The notes under the pieces were generated by a model. It worked only from the letters and a program-made list of their open reading frames with translations. It searched no databases and was not told the origin of the DNA. A program made the position numbers and the translations under genes. Of a DNA stretch of 64,000 bases, positions 16,606-23,021 are shown in pieces (the first letter of the stretch is position 1; the number at the start of each line of letters is the position of its first letter). The DNA is taken from contig CAVFZY010000020.1 in the NCBI GenBank assembly GCA_963627135.1, forward strand, positions 93,394 to 157,393, read 5' to 3'. The DNA comes from CAG-103 sp963627135. GTDB taxonomy: Bacteria > Bacillota > Clostridia > Oscillospirales > Oscillospiraceae.

Positions 16606-17224
16606 ATGGGATCTGCTCCTTCATTTTCTGAACGATCTGCTCAATCTGGCGGCCTTTGAATTTGAACGCCGCACGGTTTGCGATCAGCCGCGCGCTGATC
16701 GGCAGGATCACTGCCTTAACTTCCAGATGGTTTTCGCGCAGCGTCGTGCCGGTTTCCACAATGTCCACGATTACATCGGACAGACCCAGCAGCGGCGCGA
16801 GCTCAATGGAACCGTTGAGCTTGATGATATCAATGTCGCGGCCGAGGCCGGAATAGTAATCCGAGGCGATGTTGACAAACTTCGTCGCTACGCGTAGCGT
16901 GCGCTCGCCATCGTCATAAAAGTCATTCGGCCCGGCCACTGCCATGCGGCACCTGCCGATGTTCAGGTCCAGCAGCTCGTAAATATTCGGTGTGTATTCC
17001 AGCAGGATGTCCTTGCCTGCGACACCGATATCCGCCGCGCCGCGCTCGACATAAATGGACACGTCCGACGGCTTGACCCAGAAGTAGCGGATGCCGAGAT
17101 CCGGATTTTCAAAGATGAGCTTCCGGTTCGTCTCACGGATGGCCGGGCAGGCATAGCCCGCCGCCTCAAACATATCGTAGACCTTCTCACCGAGCCGCCC
17201 CTTGGGAAGTGCAATGTTGAGCAT
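16589..17224 (-). CDS. hisG: ATP phosphoribosyltransferase, short form
   Basis: A 211-residue short-form HisG that starts the pathway by joining ATP and PRPP. It begins MLNIALPKGRLGEK and has the ADIGVAGKDILLE motif and the PRPP loop DIVETGTTLREN. It lacks the C-terminal allosteric domain of the long form, which agrees with the upstream hisZ gene supplying the regulatory subunit and the site for histidine feedback. Confidence 0.95.
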   Translation of the reverse strand: MLNIALPKGRLGEKVYDMFEAAGYACPAIRETNRKLIFENPDLGIRYFWVKPSDVSIYVERGAADIGVAGKDILLEYTPNIYELLDLNIGRCRMAVAGPNDFYDDGERTLRVATKFVNIASDYYSGLGRDIDIIKLNGSIELAPLLGLSDVIVDIVETGTTLRENHLEVKAVILPISARLIANRAAFKFKGRQIEQIVQKMKEQIPYDSDL

Positions 17225-18315
17225 CAGCGCCCCTCCCTTCTCAGATCGACCGTCTCGCGCCAGCGCAGCTTGTCAGGCACGGCCTTCTGGGCACTCACGG
17301 TCTTACCGGCGGCGACCAGTTCCCGGACCGCCTGCGTAACGGCGGCGCTTCCGGCCGCAGCGTCATACAGCAGCAGAACATCGACATCATAGTCCGCGCG
17401 GTCCTGCCGAAGCTGCTCAAGCAGGTCAAGATACATGGCAAAACCAATGGCGCCGGAGCGGCGGCCGAGCTTTTCCATCATGCGGTCGTACTGGCCGCCG
17501 ACCAGCACGCCGTCGCAGATGCCGTCGAGATAACCTTTGAACACGAAGCCGTTATAGTAGTTCATGCTGTTGACGACGGAGAAATCAAACACAATGCGCT
17601 CGCTGTGGGGCGCGGCATCGAGCAGTGTCGAGAGCATATCCAGCTCCGTGATCTCGTCCGCCGGGCAGACGGCACGCAGCGCGTCGAGCACCTGACACCG
17701 CGCGCCATAGGCCGTGATGAACACCGTAAGCGTCTGCGCCGCCTGCGCACCAACACCATATTCCCGGCAGAGTCGCTGCAGGTCGTGTGCGTTTTTCTCT
17801 GCGATGCACACAAGCGCCCGCTCGCGGAACCCTTCATCCGGGCAAGCGCGCGTCAGCGCCGCCGACATCACGCCCAGATGCGAGATCTCGAGCACGAAAT
17901 CGTCCGAAATCAGCGCCAGACTCTGCACTGCGAGTGAAATGACTTCATAGACATCATACAGATCCGTATCGCCGATGCACTCCAGCCCCGCCTGCATGAT
18001 CTCCTTGAAGCGGTGCGTGCGCTCTGAAACGCGGTAGACGTTCTCATTATAGTAGACCTTCTGCTTGATGCCGGGTGCATCTTCACCGCCGCGGATGATG
18101 GACAGCGTCACGTCCGGCTTGAGTGCCAGCAGCTTCCCGTTCGTGTCGTTGAAGGTGATGACGCGGTCACTGACGAGAAAGTCCTTGTTGCGGACATAGA
18201 GCTCATACTCTTCAAACTTGCTCATCCTGTATGGCAGATAGCCGTACTTCCGATAAAGGTCGCGCAGGTGAAAGACCGCTAATTCCTCGCTCCGGAGCAG
18301 ATTTTCATCCAGCAT
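17224..18315 (-). CDS. hisZ: HisZ, regulatory subunit of ATP phosphoribosyltransferase
   Basis: A 363-residue protein related to the catalytic core of histidyl-tRNA synthetase but without its anticodon domain. It pairs with short-form HisG and gives histidine feedback inhibition. The class II synthetase-like features are KPDVTLSIIR and YYNENVYR and a motif-3-like GLVG region replaced by VLVGGQYDRMMEKLG. The start at 18315 (MLDENLL) has GGAGG six bases ahead. An upstream ATG lies inside yerC and lacks a better site. It overlaps yerC by 11 bp. Confidence 0.93.
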   Translation of the reverse strand: MLDENLLRSEELAVFHLRDLYRKYGYLPYRMSKFEEYELYVRNKDFLVSDRVITFNDTNGKLLALKPDVTLSIIRGGEDAPGIKQKVYYNENVYRVSERTHRFKEIMQAGLECIGDTDLYDVYEVISLAVQSLALISDDFVLEISHLGVMSAALTRACPDEGFRERALVCIAEKNAHDLQRLCREYGVGAQAAQTLTVFITAYGARCQVLDALRAVCPADEITELDMLSTLLDAAPHSERIVFDFSVVNSMNYYNGFVFKGYLDGICDGVLVGGQYDRMMEKLGRRSGAIGFAMYLDLLEQLRQDRADYDVDVLLLYDAAAGSAAVTQAVRELVAAGKTVSAQKAVPDKLRWRETVDLRREGR

Positions 18316-18607
18316 GGTCACCCTCCCCATCACAGCGTCCGATCACCAGCCGGTAGCCGCCGGTGCCGTATTCATAGCATTTGCTGATGCGGCTGATGGT
18401 CGCCGTGCTCACGCCGGTTTTTTTGCTGATCTGCGCATAGCTCGCACCCTCGGCCAGCATCTTGGTCACCGTCAGGCGCTGGGCAATGTTCAGGACTTCC
18501 TTAATCGTGCAGATGTCCTCCAGAAATGCATAACATTCCTCCTGCGTGCGCAGACTCAGCAGTGCCTGACACAGGCCGTCTGTACTTTCATTATGCCAAT
18601 CGCTCAT
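18305..18607 (-). CDS. yerC: YerC/YecD, TrpR-like regulator leading the his operon
   Basis: A 100-residue TrpR-superfamily protein with the helix-turn-helix ASYAQISKKTGVSTATISR. The start at 18607 has GTGAGG ahead of the ATG, while a longer frame begins with GTG inside that site. As the first gene of the operon it probably controls histidine synthesis. Comparative genomics has linked TrpR-like YerC proteins to his operons (recalled as HisR), which would make the ligand histidine. The TTAGC sites over its promoter are the likely targets. Confidence 0.88.
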   Translation of the reverse strand: MSDWHNESTDGLCQALLSLRTQEECYAFLEDICTIKEVLNIAQRLTVTKMLAEGASYAQISKKTGVSTATISRISKCYEYGTGGYRLVIGRCDGEGDHAG

Positions 18608-18621
18608 AGCGCACCTCACGA

Positions 18622-18667
18622 TCTAATGATTTAGCAGAATGCCACTTTAGCTTGCTAACACATTAGC
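18622..18667. promoter_or_regulatory. Multi-site TTAGC operator of the his operon
   Basis: TTAGC occurs at 18631, 18647 and 18663, exactly 16 bp apart. Inverted partners lie at 18654 (GCTAA) and, imperfectly, at 18623 (CTAA), giving two CTAA-N4-TTAG units 32 bp apart. The array covers the -10 box and the start of the leader, so it suits cooperative repression, presumably by YerC. Confidence 0.65.
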
Positions 18668-18688
18668 ACGAACGTGCCATGATGTCAA
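18660..18688 (-). promoter_or_regulatory. yerC-his operon promoter
   Basis: Minus-strand TTGACA (18688-18683), then 17 bp, then TAATGT (18665-18660). The weak -10 lies inside the TTAGC array. The leader is about 45 nt and shows no T-box or attenuator. Confidence 0.7.
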
Positions 18689-18765
18689 CACTGGAATTCG
18701 TTTTTGTCTGTCTGCACAGGCAAGTGCCGGAACCAGATGGGTTCCGGCAACATTTTGCCGGAACA

Positions 18766-18803
18766 CAAAAACGCAGGCGGATGCCAGATGCATCCGCCTG
18801 CGT
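18766..18803 (-). terminator. Terminator after the prolyl-tRNA editing-like gene
   Basis: A perfect 14-bp stem (18771-18784 with 18790-18803) with a five-base loop, followed by TTTT on the minus strand. A second hairpin with GCCGGAACC arms lies at 18724-18748, ahead of the yerC promoter. Confidence 0.85.
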
Positions 18804-18868
18804 GCATGTCCAGTTTTTCGGGAAAGTACACGCCAACCTTTCCGAGCCGCCGGGTATGCTGCACCGTG

Positions 18869-19408
18869 TCACACCTCCACGATCTGCGCAGTCCTGTGTG
18901 TATATGGCAGCACGTCCCGGAGCACACGCGCGGTCTTCAGCTTCATGTACCCGGTCGTCACGCCGTCGCTGCAGCCATACCACTCGCTCTCGGCGACCGC
19001 TTTGTCCACGACCACCTGCACAGGCCGGGCGCTGTCGAGCAGAACGCTGAAGATCGTCGCGGCGCCGATCTTCGTCCCCAGCATGGTCTCCATTTTCTCC
19101 GCCGGGGCAAACGACAGCCGGGCAATGCCCAGCGCCGCGCTCAGATCTTTCGAACGGAACGGCTTGTCGCCGCGCGTAATGAACAGGTAAAACGCCGTCT
19201 GCTTCCGGTCGCATAAAAACAGGGTCTTGACCATGTCCATGTCCAGCTTCCGGTCGATGTCCGCACAGTCCTCCATTGTAATGACTTCGTCCGTGTCAAC
19301 GCGCTGAAACGGGATCTGCAGCTGCTCGAGGCAGTCATAAACTTTGCTGCGCAGTTCCGTCTCGCAGTGCGCGGGGCGCGTCATCTGAATTTCACTGACC
19401 CATATCAT
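18869..19408 (-). CDS. YbaK/ProX-type aminoacyl-tRNA deacylase
   Basis: A 179-residue protein of the YbaK/ProX (PrdX) superfamily. These free-standing editing domains hydrolyse mischarged tRNA, for example alanyl-tRNA(Pro), in the cytoplasm. The fold is suggested by MVKTLFLCDRKQTAFYLFI with the conserved lysine, the RLSFAPAEKMETMLGTKIGAATIF stretch and a VVVDKAV strand. The ATG at 19408 has GAAGG ahead. The longer frame upstream is not homologous. It is monocistronic, with a strong terminator. Which amino acid it clears cannot be read. Confidence 0.75.
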   Translation of the reverse strand: MIWVSEIQMTRPAHCETELRSKVYDCLEQLQIPFQRVDTDEVITMEDCADIDRKLDMDMVKTLFLCDRKQTAFYLFITRGDKPFRSKDLSAALGIARLSFAPAEKMETMLGTKIGAATIFSVLLDSARPVQVVVDKAVAESEWYGCSDGVTTGYMKLKTARVLRDVLPYTHRTAQIVEV

Positions 19409-19513
19409 CGGATCGCCTTCTCTCTGAAAAAATCGGATCCAGTATAGCATGCGCGCAAAAATGCAAAAAGCGAATGTTTTGCATGCATCACATACTGATT
19501 CCGCATGAAAGGG

Positions 19514-19550
19514 TAAAAAAATATCCGCCTGCCGGAGCTGGCGGATATTT
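19514..19550 (-). terminator. Terminator of the dehydratase cluster
   Basis: The stem ATATCCGCC/GGCGGATAT (19521-19529 with 19540-19548) is followed by a T-run on the minus strand, ten bases after the stop of the small membrane protein gene. Confidence 0.85.
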
Positions 19551-19558
19551 TCTCGCAA

Positions 19559-19738
19559 TTACAGGTGCTGGTCGCGGTCGATCTTGTCGTAGTGCTTGAG
19601 CAGAATGCCCTCCATGACGGAGGTCAGCTTCATGTCCAGGTTCCAGAAATAGATGACAAACGTGACCACGAACGCGCCGAGCGCGCCGAGCGACACGCCC
19701 AGCAGGGCCTTGAGCAGCTTGCTTTTCAGATTGTTCAT
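19559..19738 (-). CDS. Small single-span membrane protein (59 aa)
   Basis: The frame reads MNNLKSKLLKALLGV and continues into a clear hydrophobic segment (about residues 9-33, ending FVIYFWNL), then a charged tail ending DKIDRDQHL. The ATG at 19738 has GAGGAG seven bases ahead, and the gene sits 18 bp after the larger dehydratase subunit and just before the terminator, so it is cotranscribed with the cluster. The N-terminus is positive, which predicts the N-terminus inside and the tail outside. I do not recognise a family. A role in anchoring the complex to the membrane is only a guess. Confidence 0.65.
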   Translation of the reverse strand: MNNLKSKLLKALLGVSLGALGAFVVTFVIYFWNLDMKLTSVMEGILLKHYDKIDRDQHL

Positions 19739-19756
19739 GTTCGATCTCCTCTCTGA

Positions 19757-21322
19757 TTACCAGGACTTGTCGTCCTTCAGAATCTCCAGGCTCGGATCCA
19801 CAGGCTCTTCCTGCATGACGGTGCGCATATAATCATTGACCTGCTGGCGCACGCCCTGACGCGAGACCACACGCGGGTCAAACAGATCGTGCGTGACCCA
19901 GATGAGGTGGATACCGTGCTCACGTGCGCGCTCCTCAAACAGGCCATGCATGCCGTCGAGCGCCTTGCAGCTCATGTGCTCCCAGAGGATGACCATGTCG
20001 GCGTTGAACTGCTCGCAGAACTCCCAGAGCTCGTCGAGCAGGACCTTGTAGCCGCCGTGGGTGCGGTTGCGCATGATCATGTTCTCGGTCAGCCAGGCCA
20101 TGTCGTAGTACGCCTGCTCGCGGTTGGCCGGCGTGTCCTCCGTGACGAGTTCGCGCGTCGAGACCATGGAGAGCATATCTGTCAGCGGCACGATACCCCA
20201 GCAGTTGAGCAGCCAGACAAGGAAGTCCATGTAAAAGTGCGACTGCACGCCCCAGACGATGGCGCGGTGGCGGTACTCATTGGCGGCCTTCTTCTGCTTG
20301 TGGTAGGCGCGCTCGGCGAGCTGGGTGATCTTGCGGTCCACCTCGCGGAACGCGGGCACCTTGCCGCAAATGGCCATGTAGTTCGTTTCCGTATACAGCG
20401 CGAGGTTGGAGCCGAAGACCTGCGGGTAGTCGGTCTTGTTCATCTCCAGCCACTCGAGGCGGCACTTGGTGGCGTAGTTCACGCGCTCGGCGCACTCGAA
20501 GTACGCCTTCCAGTCCCACTGCTCGCCGGTGTGCTCTTCGATGAAGGCAATAGCGTTTTTGATCTCCTGTGCGGCGTAATCCTGCACATCGTCCTCGCGG
20601 TGGCGCAGGGGCGCGGCGAGCTGGAACACCGGGATGCCGTCCTCGAGCTCAAGGCGCTTGGAGATAACACCGTTGCCGAGCAGAGACCCGTCACACGTCG
20701 TGTTGCACTGCACGGCGCAGGCGCCGAGCACCGGGGCGTCATCGTCAATGGACACGCCGGCCTCTGCCTCCGGCATCGGGCAGACGTCGCCCGCGAGGCC
20801 GTATTCCTGCGAGACATCGATATAATGCTCGGCGGCATGCTGGTTGAGCAGCACGGAGACGTAGGTCGACGGCGTCTCACGGCTCAGGCCCTTGAGCGTC
20901 GGGAAGCCCATCATGACGGCCGTCATCTCGTTTTCGTCCACGAGCACGACCTTGTCGGAGAACTTCTTGTCGTTGCCGATGCGGCGGTCGCCGCGGAAGA
21001 GGCCGTCGAGCAGCTTTGCCACGTCCTCGATGATGAGGTCCTGCTCCAGGTGGCAGATGCGCAGGTATTCATCACGCAGGCCCTGGGTGTGGCGGTCGAC
21101 CATCATGGGCACAGCCAGATAGTTGGCCATCCAGCGATAGCGGAACATGGCCTTGATGTTGCGCGGCTTGGAGACCATCTTCGCCATGGTGATCCAGTTG
21201 TGCAGCCAGCGGGAATAATCATAGAGCGTGTCGGTCACGCCGCGCCATTCGCGGCGGCTGCGGACCTTGCCCTCGGTATAGAACTTACCGAAATTCTCAC
21301 AGCCGATTCTCTTGTTGGACAT
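19757..21322 (-). CDS. 2-hydroxyacyl-CoA dehydratase family subunit (521 aa)
   Basis: A member of the HgdA/HgdB/BcrBC-like family (Fe-S enzymes that use radical chemistry on acyl-CoA or hold double-cubane clusters). Cysteines are grouped in the middle: C181 and then C202, C206 and C210 in LGACAVQCNTTC. The second half has ELWEFCEQFNADMVILWEHMSCKAL, resembling the C-terminal cysteine region of the family. It starts at 21322 (GGGGGG eight bases ahead), and the ATG shares a base with the stop of the partner gene (TGATG). The substrate is unknown, and no CoA-transferase or activator gene is adjacent. Confidence 0.8.
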   Translation of the reverse strand: MSNKRIGCENFGKFYTEGKVRSRREWRGVTDTLYDYSRWLHNWITMAKMVSKPRNIKAMFRYRWMANYLAVPMMVDRHTQGLRDEYLRICHLEQDLIIEDVAKLLDGLFRGDRRIGNDKKFSDKVVLVDENEMTAVMMGFPTLKGLSRETPSTYVSVLLNQHAAEHYIDVSQEYGLAGDVCPMPEAEAGVSIDDDAPVLGACAVQCNTTCDGSLLGNGVISKRLELEDGIPVFQLAAPLRHREDDVQDYAAQEIKNAIAFIEEHTGEQWDWKAYFECAERVNYATKCRLEWLEMNKTDYPQVFGSNLALYTETNYMAICGKVPAFREVDRKITQLAERAYHKQKKAANEYRHRAIVWGVQSHFYMDFLVWLLNCWGIVPLTDMLSMVSTRELVTEDTPANREQAYYDMAWLTENMIMRNRTHGGYKVLLDELWEFCEQFNADMVILWEHMSCKALDGMHGLFEERAREHGIHLIWVTHDLFDPRVVSRQGVRQQVNDYMRTVMQEEPVDPSLEILKDDKSW

Positions 21323-22518
21323 CACTGTTTCCCCCCTTGAATCTTCTTGATCTCCATGCTTTCCACGAATGCCTGCACACGGGTGCGCATCTGGCCGGAG
21401 GAGGCGATGTTATACGGGCGGTCAACGGACAAAACGGGATAACCGTAGTCATCATTGAGGATGTGTGAGCCGAGCATGCGCTCATACGCCCACGGGTCGC
21501 AGAACTTGATCTGCTGATAAATGATGCCGTCGGCCTCGTACTCCTTGGCGAGCTGATTGACGTATTCGCGGCGGCCGATCATCTTGGGCATATTCATGTA
21601 GCGCGGGCACTGGGCGCGGTTCATGTACTGGCGGCAGATCTGGGTCAGCGCGTCCTCGTCGTCCGTCAGCGTGATCGGGTCGCGGCCCGGGAACGAGCCG
21701 TAGCAGAAGCGGTCAGCGCAGACATAGGCGCCGGTCTCCTCGACGAGCTTGATGAAGTCAATGTCGTCGACCTCGGAACCAACGACGACCACACGCGCAC
21801 GGTACGGATTCTTCTTGTCCGGGCGGCGGGTCTTGAGCTCCTTGAGCGTCTCGGCGAGCTTGTCGATGAGCAGATACTTCGGCGCGACATAGGTCGCGAG
21901 CGTGATGACGTGGAATTCGTACCCCGTGATGCGCGGATTGGGGCCCTTGCGGTACTCGCCGATGGCGCGGATGAGCTCGCACACGCGGTTGTGCTCGGCA
22001 ACGGCCTTGCGGATGGCCTCGTCCGAGACGTCGATGCCGTAAACATCGTGCAGCGGCGTGAGGATATGGTTGCGGCACTGGAGGACGTACAGATTCAGGC
22101 CGTTGTCATCCGCCTTCATCGGGATCTCCATGTACTCGAAGAAGAACTTCGGCTTGTCCTTGCCCATGGTCTTGAGCAGCTCCATGTTCTCCACGGCGCG
22201 GTTCATCATCGAGCAGCCGTCCGGCGTGATCATGCAGTCTGCAAAATTGTAGCCGCCCTCAATGGCGCGCTCAAGCAGCGCGCGGCTGTACTCGCACAGG
22301 AAGCTGGTCATGTAATACGTGGCCATTTCCATGGAACCGGTGCGCGGCGCGCGCAGGCGCGTCGAAAAAGCGCCGGGCAGGTTCAGCAGAGGCTCGGGTG
22401 TGTTTTCGCAGGCATAAGCAACGCAGATCTTCCCCTCGTTCTGCGCCTGTGCGATCAGGTCATTGTGCGCTTCCTGCAAAAGGTTTTCGAAGTACAAAAG
22501 ATGTTTCAGATCTTTCAT
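21322..22518 (-). CDS. 2-hydroxyacyl-CoA dehydratase family subunit (398 aa)
   Basis: This is the clearer family member. VAYACENTPEPLLNLPGA, with C37 ahead of a PE motif, and cysteines C75 and C102 match the three-cysteine pattern that binds a [4Fe-4S] cluster in HgdB/FldC-type subunits. Later segments RPDKKNPYRARVVVVGSEVD and VCADRFCYGSF also fit. It should form a heterodimer with the 521-residue protein encoded immediately after it. GAGGGAG lies ahead of the ATG. A hairpin lies in the 94-bp gap from hypA. Confidence 0.85.
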   Translation of the reverse strand: MKDLKHLLYFENLLQEAHNDLIAQAQNEGKICVAYACENTPEPLLNLPGAFSTRLRAPRTGSMEMATYYMTSFLCEYSRALLERAIEGGYNFADCMITPDGCSMMNRAVENMELLKTMGKDKPKFFFEYMEIPMKADDNGLNLYVLQCRNHILTPLHDVYGIDVSDEAIRKAVAEHNRVCELIRAIGEYRKGPNPRITGYEFHVITLATYVAPKYLLIDKLAETLKELKTRRPDKKNPYRARVVVVGSEVDDIDFIKLVEETGAYVCADRFCYGSFPGRDPITLTDDEDALTQICRQYMNRAQCPRYMNMPKMIGRREYVNQLAKEYEADGIIYQQIKFCDPWAYERMLGSHILNDDYGYPVLSVDRPYNIASSGQMRTRVQAFVESMEIKKIQGGKQ

Positions 22519-22551
22519 GGTTCACTCCCTCTTCGTTTGCTTTTTTATCAA

Positions 22552-22571
22552 AAGCGGCTGCGCGACCGCTT
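22552..22571 (-). terminator. Weak hairpin between hypA and the dehydratase genes
   Basis: AAGCGG (22552-22557) pairs with CCGCTT (22566-22571), followed on the minus strand by TTTTGAT. It may be a partial terminator or a processing site that sets relative expression. Confidence 0.4.
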
Positions 22572-22612
22572 CTGTTTCTAATGCTGTCCATAGACAGGGA
22601 GGCGTGCTGGGA

Positions 22613-22957
22613 TCAGCGCGCCTCAATTTGCTTGATATTGATCTCATTGCCCTGCTGCAGCCAGGTGTTGCCGCTGCCGCAGTGCGGGCAGGTCTTACCG
22701 TATTGTACGGTCGGGTAAGTACTCTTGCAGTCATCGCACCATGTGACGGCCGGAATGATCTCATAAAGAAACTTCGTCCCCTGAATAATCGGTTCCTTCT
22801 TGGTATACCAGTTCCAGCAGTCCTCAAGATATTCCGGTACGATGCCGGAGACCTCACCGAATTCGAGCGTGACCGACTCGATCTCGGTGAGGTGGTTTTC
22901 CTCGGCGATCTCCTGCACCTGCTTGACGACATAAGTAACGATACTCAGCTCGTGCAT
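22613..22957 (-). CDS. hypA: HypA-like nickel metallochaperone
   Basis: A 114-residue HypA family protein. It starts MHELSIV, with the conserved His2-Glu3 nickel site, has SVTLEFGEVSGIVPE and a zinc site of two CxxC pairs, CDDC and CPHC, and ends INIKQIEA. In known systems HypA passes nickel to [NiFe] hydrogenase (with HypB) or helps urease. No hydrogenase, hypB or urease gene is in this window. The gene lies between the Fe-S flavoprotein and the dehydratase subunits in one operon. ATG at 22957 is supported by GAAAGGAG, and a longer frame is not. Confidence 0.88.
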   Translation of the reverse strand: MHELSIVTYVVKQVQEIAEENHLTEIESVTLEFGEVSGIVPEYLEDCWNWYTKKEPIIQGTKFLYEIIPAVTWCDDCKSTYPTVQYGKTCPHCGSGNTWLQQGNEINIKQIEAR

Positions 22958-23021
22958 GGGGGCTCCTTTCGAACGGGCGGGCACAGCGGGAAGGGTTCTG
23001 TGCCCGCCGCATGATGATGGA

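Noticed and set aside
18607..18720. A T-box or attenuator controlling the his operon
   Set aside because: The leader is about 45 nt and lacks T-box sequence or a leader peptide with His codons. The TTAGC array is a better explanation.
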